Source: an uncultured Oscillibacter sp.
GTDB lineage: Bacteria > Bacillota > Clostridia > Oscillospirales > Oscillospiraceae
DNA length: 64,000 nt
Assembly: GCA_910577405.1 (NCBI GenBank)
Contig: CAJTMG010000009.1
Location: forward strand, 1-64,000
Direction: 5' to 3'
Part shown: positions 41,674-50,135 of the stretch, piece by piece
Layout: each line of letters opens with the position of its first letter
Position numbering within the stretch: the stretch's first letter is position 1
Notes under the pieces: model-generated
The model's database searches: none
What the model was told of the DNA's origin: nothing
What the model saw: only the letters and a program-made list of their open reading frames with translations
Position numbers and translations under genes: made by a program

Positions 41674-41762
41674 TGTTCTAATTATTCGCCGTTTCTCATA
41701 GATAGAATTGGCCGCTTTTTGTTCCTTCTTCCCATTCTTTGCTCTGAAAAGGGGTGCTCTTT

Positions 41763-42656
41763 ATGAAAATGCCATTGTTTACCGGATGCGCTTCCGCCAT
41801 TGTCACGCCCTTCGGGAACGCGGGGCCGGATTTGGGCGCGCTGGGGAATCTGCTGGACTTTCAGCTCGAAAACGGCGTTGACGCAATTGTGGTCTGCGGG
41901 ACTACCGGCGAGGCCAGCACTATGTCCAGCGATGAACTCTCTGCCGTGATCGGGCACTGTGTGCGGCACGTGGCGGGACGAGTGCCGGTGATCGCTGGGG
42001 CCGGGTCCAATAACACCGCCGCCGCCGCCGAACGCTGCCGGATTGCGCAGGATCTGGGCGCGGATGGTCTGCTGGTGGTCACGCCGTACTATAACAAGGC
42101 TTCCCAGACCGGGCTGATACGACATTTTGAAACCATCGCCGACGCCGTGGAAAAGCCTGTCGTCCTTTATAACGTGCCCTCCAGAACCGGGGTGGCCATT
42201 GCGCCGGAAACTTACGCGGTCCTGGCCAAACATCCCAATATCAACGGCGTGAAGGAGGCGTCCGGAAATCTTGGCGCGCTCCAGAGAACCTTCGCCCTTT
42301 GCCCGGAGGATTTTACCGTCTGGTCAGGCAACGATGGCGATACCGTGGCTGTCTGCGCGCTGGGCGGAAAGGGGGTTGTCTCTGTGGTTTCCAACGTCCT
42401 CCCGGCGGAAATGCGGAGGCTGACCCGGCTTTGCCTGCAAAACGATTTCGCCGCCGCCGGGAAATTGCAGGTGGAATTGTCCGAACTCTGCGGCGCCCTG
42501 TTCTGCGACGTGAACCCGATTCCCGTCAAGACCGCCCTCAACCTGCTGGGCTGGAACGCCGGGGAACTCCGTCTGCCCCTCTGCCCGCCCGGGCCTGAAA
42601 AGCTGGAACGTATCCGCAGCGCTTTGCTCCATTACGGCCTGCCGGTGGTGGGCTGA
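41763..42656 (+). CDS. dapA: 4-hydroxy-tetrahydrodipicolinate synthase
   Basis: 297 residues. It has FTGCASAIVTPFGNAGPD, VCGTTGEASTMSSDEL, the GAGSNNTAAAAERC loop, VTPYYNKASQTGLIRHF, and GVKEASGNLGAL with the Schiff-base Lys (about residue 160). It condenses pyruvate with aspartate semialdehyde, the product of the asd gene just upstream, committing to DAP and lysine. ATG 41763 is used; an earlier non-ATG codon at 41754 is possible. It ends four bases before a convergent pseudogene. Confidence 0.96.
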   Translation: MKMPLFTGCASAIVTPFGNAGPDLGALGNLLDFQLENGVDAIVVCGTTGEASTMSSDELSAVIGHCVRHVAGRVPVIAGAGSNNTAAAAERCRIAQDLGADGLLVVTPYYNKASQTGLIRHFETIADAVEKPVVLYNVPSRTGVAIAPETYAVLAKHPNINGVKEASGNLGALQRTFALCPEDFTVWSGNDGDTVAVCALGGKGVVSVVSNVLPAEMRRLTRLCLQNDFAAAGKLQVELSELCGALFCDVNPIPVKTALNLLGWNAGELRLPLCPPGPEKLERIRSALLHYGLPVVG

Positions 42657-42659
42657 CGG

Positions 42660-43152
42660 TCAGCAGGCTTTAAAGGGAATGCCATTCTCCTTTGCGAACG
42701 TCTCCGCATAGCTTCCGGCGGGGGCACGGATGGTCAGCCGGGGACAGTTTCTGAAAGCCGCTGTGCTGATATCCGTTACTGTCGCTGGTATCGTCACGCG
42801 GGTCACGTTCCTTTTGAAGAACGCGTTCTCGCCGATTTATGTCACCGGTTTCCTGCCGATTCCTTTGGGCGTGGTCAGTTCCGTGCCTTTGCCCTTCCAT
42901 CTGTTGAGTGTCAGACCGCCTTTTCCGTCCGTGCCATAGACCCATTCCTTCTTTGCCAGCGCGGTGGTCAGAATTCCCGTCCGCCGGTAGGTTTCCACGG
43001 CCTTCGCTTCCCGCTCGATCGCCTTGATGCCTTTTTCCGCTTCCTTTACCGGGTCCGCAGGCGGGAAGTCTTTGCCGTACTCCAACAGCAGAGCCGACGC
43101 TTCATGATTCCCTGTTTCTGTGCATCTTTTTGACCACAAAGCCTTCCAGCAT
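42660..43152 (-). pseudogene. Broken BspA-type leucine-rich repeat gene
   Basis: Reading from 43152, MLEGFVVKKMHRNRE soon stops (43104), but a shifted frame continues with ASALLLEYGKDFPPADPVKE and on to TPKGIGRKPVT, where an in-frame TAA occurs (42839-42837). The same frame then goes on for 58 residues: IGENAFFKRNVTRVTIPATV, CPRLTIRAPAGSYAETFA, stop at 42660. This is the C-terminal part of an LRR_5 protein (I-G-x-x-A-F ... V-x-I-P), so one frameshift and one nonsense change have inactivated it. The intact paralogue is at 44967-45857. It lies just after the AAA+ gene. Confidence 0.7.
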
Positions 43153-43172
43153 TATCCCACGCTCCCTTCTGC

Positions 43173-44693
43173 TTATTCCTCCAAACTCCAGTCCAGAGTC
43201 TCCAGACGCTGTATGATTTCCTGCTGCCGTTCGTAGAAAAGAAGCTCCTTGTTGTGGGCAAAATATTCCGGGCTCCCGTAGCGGCTCAAATAACGGGCGC
43301 AGATGGGGTTGATGGTCAGTTCTGTTACCAGTATCAGGATTTCCTGGCCGTCGGGGAAAACTTCGTCGCAAAAGGCAAACAGATTTTTCAGGGTCTTTCC
43401 TGCCGCCGTCGTGCTCCGTTTCAGAGCCTTTACCCGCTGGTCAAATGACTTCTTGATCTCCGCAAATGCTTTCTCCGCGTCCCCAGGGTATTCCTGCACT
43501 GCCTCCGCCCGCAGGTCTTCCAGAACCGCAATCACTTGCTGGTTCGTCCGCTGGTCCTCCCGGCTCATGGACGACGACTGACAGCCTGCATTCAGGGCTT
43601 TCTGACGCTCCTCCGCCACTTTCCCCAAGGCTTCCCCAAAGTCCTGCCCCGCGCCTGACCTTACCCGCACTTTCCGGATGGAGTCCATCAGCGCTGTCAG
43701 CACGTCTTCCTGTTCGCAGACTTTTTGCAGTTCCTCAGACGTGCCGTCCAGAAGCAGTCCCAGCAGGCTCAGGCGTTCGTCGAATCTTGCCGCCGCCGCG
43801 CGTTCCTTGATCTCGGGCCCCACTTTTCCGGACAGTATTTTTTCTATCTGATAATCCGATTTGTATTTGTTGAACAGGTCGTAGTATACTGTAAAGTCTT
43901 TCGCGATTTTCTGGTCCTGTAAGTATTGCCTGGTCAGATTCGCGTCGATTTTCAGACCGTGCCGTTCGTACTGCCGCAGCATTCCGGACAGGTCCGACCA
44001 GCCCCGGGCCGTTACAAACCGCTTCCCGTCCGCCGTCGTCTCAACCTGGTAAAAGTCCGATTTCTTTATCTCCAGATAGGTCAGTACCGCCGGATGCGTC
44101 CCCCGGCTGTAGGCGTACTCCTTCCAGGTTTCAAAGTCCGGCGCTACATCGATCCGCTTCAGCCGGTCCCAGGTCACGATGTCAAATTCTCTTACCGAAT
44201 TGTTGTACTCCGGAGGATTTCCGGCCGTTACCACAATCCAGCCGTCGGGAACCCGGTGACGGCCGAAGGTCTTGTACTGTAAAAATTGCAGCATCGACGG
44301 CGCAAGGGTTTCCGACACGCAGTTTACCTCGTCCAGGAATAAAATGCCTTCCTTTACCCCTGTCGAATCCATCATCTCGTACACCGACGCTATGATTTCG
44401 CTCATCGTGTACTCCGATACCTCGTATTCCTTGCCGCCGTAGCGCTTCCGGACAATATACGGCAGTCCCAGCGCGCTTTGCCGGGTGTGGTGCGTCATTG
44501 AGTACGTTACCAGACCTACCCCCAGCTCTGACGCAATCTGCTCCATAATCGCCGTCTTGCCGATTCCCGGAGGGCCCATCAGAAATACCGGGCGCTGCTG
44601 CTCGATCGGTATCGCGTAACGCCCATATTCATCCTTGGTGAAGTAGGCGGTCATCGCATTCTGTATCTGGATTTTGGCTTCTTTGATGTTCAT
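43173..44693 (-). CDS. MoxR-type AAA+ ATPase of a vWA/LRR cassette
   Basis: 506 residues. Walker A GPPGIGKTA (about residues 39-47), Walker B EGILFLDEVNCV with the sensor-like SETLAPSMLQFLQ, sensor-1 VVTAGNPPEYNNSVREFD and an arginine-rich WDRLKRIDV region: the MoxR/RavA group of AAA+ proteins. Beyond residue 270 is an uncommon helical C-terminus (LLGLLLDGTSEELQKVCEQE). MoxR proteins remodel partner complexes through a vWA protein; such a protein is encoded two genes upstream. GGAAATG precedes the ATG. Confidence 0.9.
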   Translation of the reverse strand: MNIKEAKIQIQNAMTAYFTKDEYGRYAIPIEQQRPVFLMGPPGIGKTAIMEQIASELGVGLVTYSMTHHTRQSALGLPYIVRKRYGGKEYEVSEYTMSEIIASVYEMMDSTGVKEGILFLDEVNCVSETLAPSMLQFLQYKTFGRHRVPDGWIVVTAGNPPEYNNSVREFDIVTWDRLKRIDVAPDFETWKEYAYSRGTHPAVLTYLEIKKSDFYQVETTADGKRFVTARGWSDLSGMLRQYERHGLKIDANLTRQYLQDQKIAKDFTVYYDLFNKYKSDYQIEKILSGKVGPEIKERAAAARFDERLSLLGLLLDGTSEELQKVCEQEDVLTALMDSIRKVRVRSGAGQDFGEALGKVAEERQKALNAGCQSSSMSREDQRTNQQVIAVLEDLRAEAVQEYPGDAEKAFAEIKKSFDQRVKALKRSTTAAGKTLKNLFAFCDEVFPDGQEILILVTELTINPICARYLSRYGSPEYFAHNKELLFYERQQEIIQRLETLDWSLEE

Positions 44694-44966
44694 GATCCAT
44701 TTCCTTCTTTTCAGAATTTTGATATGCTTTTTGCAGGAAAGTGTTTTTTTACCAAATATTCGTCCTGTCCCTGAACCGCGGGGCTGCGCGAATGAGACTT
44801 CTGATTCCTGCCGTCAAACTGGCGGGCCGATATCTGATTGCATATAATTATCTGGTCCTTTTTGCGGCCTCCGGAGATCCCATGCAGATACGCAGAGATT
44901 GCCGCGCCCTCCTTTGACCCTTTTATCAGCTCCGCCTGCCGGTTCCCGGTGGGCGATTTCTTTTGC

Positions 44967-45857
44967 CTACAGATGGAATTTCCTCGATGGAGACACGGGC
45001 TTGAAATTCCGGCAGGCATACTCCAATACCTCCGCTTTTGCCGCCGTGTTGCCTTGCGCGTCGCATTCCTCCAGAAGACGCTCAATGTCATTCTTCGGTA
45101 TTATTTTCTCCGCCAGCATCAGCCGGAACAGCGCCGGATGCTCAATCGCTTTGGAATAATACCGCTTCCGTTGGCTCCGGATGTATTTCAGCGATTCCAT
45201 AAACGCGCTTTCCTCCATCGCTTCCCCGTCCTGATACGCCTCCGCTAAACCCAGCACCGCGCCTGGTTTGTCCTTCCGGTCAAATACTGAAACCGGCGTG
45301 TTCGGCGCTCTTATGATTGGCCGGTTGTCCTCAAACGCTGAACAGTCTACATTCTGCATCCGGCCCAGCATGACCGCTTTCGTCAGATTCACACAACCGT
45401 AAAACGCCTGCCCTCCTACTTTCGTTACGCTCGCCGGCAATGTTATCGTCCTTAAATTCGTACAGCCCCAGAATGTGCATCTTTCTACCCTTTTTACCCC
45501 TTCCGGTATCTGTATCGCTTCCAGACTGCTGCATCTGTTGAACGCCCAGTTCCTAATGTACTGCATCCTTTCCGGAAGCACTATCTGGGTCAGATTCGTA
45601 CAGCTGCAAAACGCCGATACCCCGATTTCTGTCACGCTTTCCGGGAGCGTCAGACTCGTCAGGGCACTGCATCCCTTGAACGCGTCGTTCCCTATCCGCT
45701 TTACGCCTGCCGGGATGGTCACGCCCGTCAGCAGAAGCCGGCCTGTGAACTCCAACGCATTGTCTCCAATCTCCGTTACGCCCGACGGGATCTCTATCTC
45801 GCTGCTGCTGCCGGTGTATCTGATCAGTACGCCGTCTTTTATCACGAAATCTGTCAT
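44967..45857 (-). CDS. BspA-type leucine-rich repeat protein
   Basis: 296 residues. About six LRR_5 repeats of the form IGxxAFxGCxxLxxLxxPxxV cover residues 15-190 (GVKRIGNDAFKGCSALTSLT, SVTEIGVSAFCSCTNLTQIV, and so on). A helical tail follows with LMLAEKIIPKNDIERLLEEC and AKAEVLEYACRNF. No signal peptide is seen, so it should be cytoplasmic and act as a binding scaffold for the AAA+/vWA pair. GGAGG precedes ATG 45857. The downstream 273-bp gap up to the AAA+ gene has an open frame that may be its shifted continuation. Confidence 0.88.
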   Translation of the reverse strand: MTDFVIKDGVLIRYTGSSSEIEIPSGVTEIGDNALEFTGRLLLTGVTIPAGVKRIGNDAFKGCSALTSLTLPESVTEIGVSAFCSCTNLTQIVLPERMQYIRNWAFNRCSSLEAIQIPEGVKRVERCTFWGCTNLRTITLPASVTKVGGQAFYGCVNLTKAVMLGRMQNVDCSAFEDNRPIIRAPNTPVSVFDRKDKPGAVLGLAEAYQDGEAMEESAFMESLKYIRSQRKRYYSKAIEHPALFRLMLAEKIIPKNDIERLLEECDAQGNTAAKAEVLEYACRNFKPVSPSRKFHL

Positions 45858-45952
45858 AATTCCTCCGTTTCAGCTGGGTTTCTTCTGCAAAAGCTTCTTT
45901 GACATTCCGTTTACTCTTACAGAATTTATTGTTGTCCCTCTGTTTTGACGCT

Positions 45953-46102
45953 TCATTTGATTCGATCCTGTAAAATCGCCTCTGCCGCTCCGCTTCCTCT
46001 TTCGGATTGCTTCACAGCCGTAAAATCCACCCCCCGGCAGATTGCAAATTCCTTCGGCGCTCCTATGGCGATTTTCTCCATTCTGACAGATTCAGATTTC
46101 AT
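45953..46102 (-). CDS. Possible small protein between vWA and LRR genes
   Basis: A 49-codon ORF (MKSESVRMEKIAIGAPKEFA ... ILQDRIK) starting inside the vWA gene's last 11 bases. It covers most of the 234-bp gap between the vWA stop and the LRR start. Its sequence has a normal amino-acid mix, but no ribosome site or family is evident, so it may be a coupled small protein or non-coding spacer. Confidence 0.3.
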   Translation of the reverse strand: MKSESVRMEKIAIGAPKEFAICRGVDFTAVKQSERGSGAAEAILQDRIK

Positions 46103-47423
46103 CCTTTTGCAGTACCAGCTTGATGGCCCAGGGCGGTACTTTGGGATTGTTGTACTCGTCCTCCACAAAAACAAAGGCCGTTTTGTAGTCTGGCTTTCGC
46201 TCCGGGAAGATCCCATAGCCGTCGGTGAGGTAAATCAGACCCTTCAGATTCTGGAATTCCTTCCGCTTCCGGAGACCCTCTACATAGGCGAAAACAGGCC
46301 GGAAATCGGTGCCTCCTAAACCCTGTATCTGCATCCTTTTCAGGTAATCGTCAAATTCCTGCTGGCTGGTGATTTTCACATCCTCCTGAATTTCCGCGTC
46401 ACACTGAATAATATGCACGTTGATCTTCGAAAAAAAGCTCTCCGTGGATTTCAAAATATTATACGTCTTCTGCACAAACCTCTGCACCTGCTCTCCCGCC
46501 ACAGAACCCGAGGTGTCTATCGCGATCACAAATTCCCGTATGCGCTTTACCTCACGATACTCCAGAGGCTCTATCAGCGGCATATTTTCGTACAATTTCA
46601 GACCGTAGGTGTAGAATATATAGTCAAATTCGTCCGGGTTTACCTTCATGATCTCCCCGCGGACTGCAAACTTTCTCAGAAATTCTGTGTAGTCGTACCG
46701 CTCCCGGTTTACCTCCCTCAGATTCTGCGTCAGATTCCCTGCCCGGTCCCCACGCATCTTGCTGAATGTCTCCAAATCTATCTGCATCCGCTGCGCAATC
46801 TCCCGCCAGATGGCTTCCATTGATACCGGGACTTCCTGCGTCGTCTCAGATGAATCCGCCTGTGACGCCAACGTACGGGGCAGATACCATGGCGTGTGGT
46901 CGTCTCCCCGGAACTGCTCCGCCAACACGGACAGATTTCCCGGCGGGTGGTCCTGATACCAACGATACACCTTTTCCGCCGTTATCTGCTTGATTTCTTT
47001 CCGCAGATCTTCTATCGTCTTCTGCTGCTCCTTCTGCCGTCCGCTGGTCACGCAGGGCAGACACAGACCGTTGATGACTTCCTCTGCCGCAATGTCACAG
47101 GCAAGGTCCCAGAGTGGTTGATCTATCAGACTGTGAACGTACATATGGCGGAATACGCAGTGCATCACAAGATGGAGATAGTCCCGCACTACCCGTTCTT
47201 TTTCCGCGTAATAACGTTGAAGTACCTGACGGGGTTCGTAATAGAGCTTCTTTCCGTCGGTGCCTATGGGAATTACCGCATAGCTTCCGTCCGGCATTTC
47301 CAACGGCCCTGGCTCCAGCTCAAATTCGTTCAGCGCCGCGTCCAGAAAGCGCAGATTTACCAGCAGCGTGTTCCGGGACAGCAGCAGCACCTCCCGCGCT
47401 AATTCCTGGGTTTCCTTGCTCAT
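46092..47423 (-). CDS. vWA-domain protein with DUF2201-type degenerate zincin region
   Basis: 443 residues. The N-terminal half is like the DUF2201 metallopeptidase-like domain, with H84-L-V-M-H88 and H93 followed by LACDIAAEEVIN; the catalytic Glu of HExxH is replaced by Leu. The C-terminal half is a vWA-like domain with MIDAS DTSGS (303-307) and GGTDFRPVF (T/D of the second MIDAS loop). This is the expected partner of the MoxR-type ATPase in the same strand cassette. GGAGGGAAAT precedes the ATG. First gene of the operon; promoter at 47458-47486. Confidence 0.9.
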   Translation of the reverse strand: MSKETQELAREVLLLSRNTLLVNLRFLDAALNEFELEPGPLEMPDGSYAVIPIGTDGKKLYYEPRQVLQRYYAEKERVVRDYLHLVMHCVFRHMYVHSLIDQPLWDLACDIAAEEVINGLCLPCVTSGRQKEQQKTIEDLRKEIKQITAEKVYRWYQDHPPGNLSVLAEQFRGDDHTPWYLPRTLASQADSSETTQEVPVSMEAIWREIAQRMQIDLETFSKMRGDRAGNLTQNLREVNRERYDYTEFLRKFAVRGEIMKVNPDEFDYIFYTYGLKLYENMPLIEPLEYREVKRIREFVIAIDTSGSVAGEQVQRFVQKTYNILKSTESFFSKINVHIIQCDAEIQEDVKITSQQEFDDYLKRMQIQGLGGTDFRPVFAYVEGLRKRKEFQNLKGLIYLTDGYGIFPERKPDYKTAFVFVEDEYNNPKVPPWAIKLVLQKDEI

Positions 47424-47457
47424 CTGATTTCCCTCCCTTTACAGGACATTCTTTTTT

Positions 47458-47486
47458 ATTTTACCATATCCGCAGAACCGGCACAA
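47458..47486 (-). promoter_or_regulatory. Promoter of the vWA/LRR/AAA+ cassette
   Basis: Minus-strand TTGTGC (47486-47481), 17-bp spacer, TAAAAT (47463-47458), 35 bp before the vWA ATG. The rest of the 349-bp gap 47424-47772 holds a small hairpin (GTTGCA ... TGCAAC) and no clear gene or plus-strand promoter. Confidence 0.6.
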
Positions 47487-47772
47487 TCGTTTTTACCTAT
47501 TTCCGCCAGCAAATCTTGACGCAATTACAGCGCTCCCAATTCTCCAGAAAGGCCGCGTCTATCCTGCCCGCGCCGTGATTCTTAAAAATTTTTCGCTTTG
47601 TTGCATTCCTTCGTGCAACTTTCCTCCCGTGGGAATCTTTCTTTGAGGGAGCTTTCCCCCATGCGCGGAAACGGTACGGCTGGATTTGCAGAAACGCATT
47701 TCTCCGGCGCGTCACGTCTGCCGGTAGAATGGGGTTTTTTGTTCCCGGAATCTTTTGAAAGGAGTCTTTTCT

Positions 47773-48018
47773 GTGAATGAAGCCGTTACCGTCGCTCTGA
47801 TTGGCCTGGCCGGGTCGGGGATGGGTTCCGTCCTCGGCGTGCTGGCTTCCGCTAAGCTCACCAGTTACAGGCTGGAACAGCTTGAAAAACGCGTGCAGGC
47901 CCATAACAACCTGATCGAACGGACCTATAAACTGGAGGAACGGACCGAGCTCCAGGACGAAAAACTGCGGTCCGCAGCGCGGCGTCTGGAGTCCCTGGAA
48001 CGCAAAGCCAACGCTTGA
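47773..48018 (+). CDS. Phage XhlA-like lysis-cassette protein
   Basis: 81 residues. A hydrophobic N-terminus (VTVALIGLAGSGMGSVLGVL) is followed by a charged coiled-coil (YRLEQLEKRVQAHNNLIERT, then LQDEKLRSAARRLESLE). Proteins of this pattern precede holins in many Clostridia and Bacillus phages. The GTG start at 47773 is set by AAAGGAG about 9 bp upstream. It is the first of three lysis-type genes with no other phage gene in the neighbourhood. Confidence 0.7.
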   Translation: MNEAVTVALIGLAGSGMGSVLGVLASAKLTSYRLEQLEKRVQAHNNLIERTYKLEERTELQDEKLRSAARRLESLERKANA

Positions 48019-48094
48019 ACCGCTTTGGAACCTTCCAGGCCCCCGCGCCGTAAAATTATATCAGCCGGACTTTTTCCGGAGAACAGGAGGTCTT

Positions 48095-48295
48095 ATGAAC
48101 GCTTTTCACAAACGACTTTGGAGTCTCCTCAGTGTCAAATCCATCGTCACCCTTACCCTGACCGCCGTCTTTGCCGTGCTCTCCCTCGGGGATTCTATCT
48201 CTCAGGAATTTATGACCGTTTACGCCGTGGTCATTGCTTTTTATTTCGGCACCCAATCACGGAAATCCCAGGAGGATAACTATGGCAACAATTAA
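48095..48295 (+). CDS. Holin-like protein
   Basis: 66 residues with two membrane segments (SIVTLTLTAVFAVLSLG and FMTVYAVVIAFYFGTQS) and a polar C-terminus ending SRKSQEDNYGNN. This is a common form of holin in Firmicute phages. AGGAGGTCTT precedes the ATG. It overlaps the endolysin start by 14 bp. It would form membrane lesions releasing the endolysin, which lacks a signal peptide. Confidence 0.78.
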   Translation: MNAFHKRLWSLLSVKSIVTLTLTAVFAVLSLGDSISQEFMTVYAVVIAFYFGTQSRKSQEDNYGNN

Positions 48296-48902
48296 ACAGG
48301 TATTGCAGATCGCTCGTCCTGAACTCGGCGTCAAAGAATCACCGCCGAACAGCAACCGGACCAAATACGGCCGCTGGTTCGCTCTCGACGGCTACCCTTG
48401 GTGTATGATGTTCGTGCAGTGGGTCTTCGCTCAGGCCGGTATGCCCCTCCCCTGCCGGACCGCTTCGTGCAGTACCCTCCTCCGCTGGTTCCAGAAAAAT
48501 CAGCCTGCCCGTGTGACGCAGTCCCCTGAACCGGGAGATATCGCTATTTACAATTTCGGGCACACCGGTATCGTCGAATCCGTCGCGCCTAAGACCATTA
48601 CCGCCATTGAAGGCAATACAGCCCCAAACACCTCCGGCAGTCAGAACAACGGAGGCGAGGTCTGCCGCAAAACCCGCAAACGTTCCCTTGTCACCGCCTT
48701 TATCCGGCCAGATTATCAGAAGGAGGTCAGCCATATGGATAATACGCCCAGCCCTGCCCATAAATCAAGCGTCGATTGGGCCGTTCAGAAAGGAATCCTG
48801 ACAGGCGACGCCGACGGAGATCTGATGCTCTCCCAGTCTGTCACCCGTCAGCAGTTCTGTACCATGCTTCTCCGCTTCGCAAAGCTCATCGGTAAAGATT
48901 GA
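48282..48902 (+). CDS. Endolysin with CHAP domain and SLH-like C-terminus
   Basis: 206 residues. The N-terminal CHAP domain has WCMMFVQWVFAQAGMP with the catalytic Cys (about residue 40) and GDIAIYNFGHTGIVES with the catalytic His. A linker leads to one SLH-like repeat (SSVDWAVQKGILTGDADGDL ... VTRQQFCTMLLRF). CHAP domains cleave peptidoglycan as amidase or endopeptidase; the SLH part may target the wall. ATG 48282 follows CAGGAGGA. The module is complete and intact, so likely functional. Confidence 0.88.
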   Translation: MATIKQVLQIARPELGVKESPPNSNRTKYGRWFALDGYPWCMMFVQWVFAQAGMPLPCRTASCSTLLRWFQKNQPARVTQSPEPGDIAIYNFGHTGIVESVAPKTITAIEGNTAPNTSGSQNNGGEVCRKTRKRSLVTAFIRPDYQKEVSHMDNTPSPAHKSSVDWAVQKGILTGDADGDLMLSQSVTRQQFCTMLLRFAKLIGKD

Positions 48903-48907
48903 TTTGC

Positions 48908-48943
48908 AAAACGCTCGGAAGCCTTTCGGTTCCCGGGCGTTTT
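48908..48943 (+). terminator. Endolysin-gene terminator
   Basis: AAAACGCTCGG and CCCGGGCGTTTT pair around a short TTTC loop, with a T-rich end. It closes the three-gene lysis unit. Confidence 0.7.
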
Positions 48944-49001
48944 CTTCGTCTATTCAATTATTTTGCTGCTTCTCATATCCTGTCCGCCGCCTTCATCCCA
49001 T

Positions 49002-49919
49002 TCATGCCCACAGATTTTCCGGATACAGCCCCGACGCCCTTTTCTCTGCCAGCGCCGCTGTCACCGACGGCTTGTCCTCACGATAGGTCACTCCATACCA
49101 TTTATCCTCGCTCCGCAGTACCTTTACCCGGGCCTTGTCCTCGCCGATCAGCTGGCTGACAACACTGGGCAGATAGTACTCCGCCTTGTTCGGGTTTTCC
49201 CTCAGCGCCTTGTCCAGAAATACCGGGAACCTCGCCCACGCCTCGTCCAGAAAGCTCCGGGTGAAGCCCCACAGATTCAGAGAGATTACCGTGTCCTCCG
49301 GCAGCTCCGTCCACGTCTGCCCGTCGTCCTCCGTATAGGCCAGCGGCGGGCCCTTCGTGATCTTCGTCCGCTCCGTTATCTGGGACAGAAAGCGGTCCGG
49401 CGTTTCCTCGCACACTCCTCGGGCTACTGTGCCGTTCTCGCTGACCGTGTTCTTCAAAAGATAGCCTACCATCGCGTATTCGTACCGTTCCCCGTCCGGA
49501 TGGCTGCTGAGATACTCGAAAATCTTCTGGTATGCTTCCGGGCCATAGTAATCGTCGGAGTTGATCACCGCAAAGGGACCGTCCACTATCCCCCTCGCCG
49601 AAAGCACCGCGTGAGCCGTCCCCCAGGGCTTTTGACGCTCCGGCGGCACGCTGTAGCCTTCCGGCAGGTCGTCCTTCCTCTGATACACATACCGGACGTC
49701 CATATGACGGGACACGCGGTCTCCGATGCGGGCTCGGAAATCCGCTTCGTTCTCTGGCTTTATCACAAAAATCACCGTCTCAAATCCGGCGCGGCGGGCG
49801 TCATAAATGGAATAGTCTATAATCAGCTCCCCATGCCCGCCTACAGGGTCCAGCTGCTTCAAGCCTCCGTACCGGCTCCCCAGCCCGGCTGCCATGATAA
49901 TCAGTACCGGCTTTTTCAT
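49002..49919 (-). CDS. Sugar-phosphate nucleotidyltransferase
   Basis: 305 residues. LIIMAAGLGSRYGGLKQLDPVG is the nucleotide-binding motif G-x-G-(S)-R-x2-x-K, and VINSDDYYGPEAYQKI gives the metal-binding Asp. Overall pattern is the NTP-transferase family that activates sugar 1-phosphates; the sugar cannot be told. ATG 49919 follows AAGGAGG. It stands alone between the lysis unit and the decarboxylase operon. Confidence 0.88.
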   Translation of the reverse strand: MKKPVLIIMAAGLGSRYGGLKQLDPVGGHGELIIDYSIYDARRAGFETVIFVIKPENEADFRARIGDRVSRHMDVRYVYQRKDDLPEGYSVPPERQKPWGTAHAVLSARGIVDGPFAVINSDDYYGPEAYQKIFEYLSSHPDGERYEYAMVGYLLKNTVSENGTVARGVCEETPDRFLSQITERTKITKGPPLAYTEDDGQTWTELPEDTVISLNLWGFTRSFLDEAWARFPVFLDKALRENPNKAEYYLPSVVSQLIGEDKARVKVLRSEDKWYGVTYREDKPSVTAALAEKRASGLYPENLWA

Positions 49920-50082
49920 TCCTTCCTGCCTCCTTATGATGATGCCGGCTCCCGCTTTCTGCCCGGAAGCCATCTTGTTCTTTCTCGCGGCGTTTCCTTA
50001 TCACGCGCCCGCAGTTCAGAAAGATTATACTATACCTGCGCCGGAAAGTCCATTCCTCCAGGACAATTCTCCTCCCCGGCAC

Positions 50083-50123
50083 ACAAAAAAAGTCCGCGCG
50101 GACCCGAAAGCCTCACGCGAACT
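50083..50123 (-). terminator. Terminator of the decarboxylase operon
   Basis: Minus-strand AGTTCGCG (50123-50116) and CGCGGACT (50098-50091) pair, followed by TTTTTTT, 13 bases after the oadA stop. Confidence 0.75.
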
Positions 50124-50135
50124 CCTTTTTCTCTA

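Noticed and set aside
42730..42939. 69-codon plus-strand frame after dapA
   Set aside because: Antisense to the LRR pseudogene, whose repeat pattern is recognisable on the minus strand.
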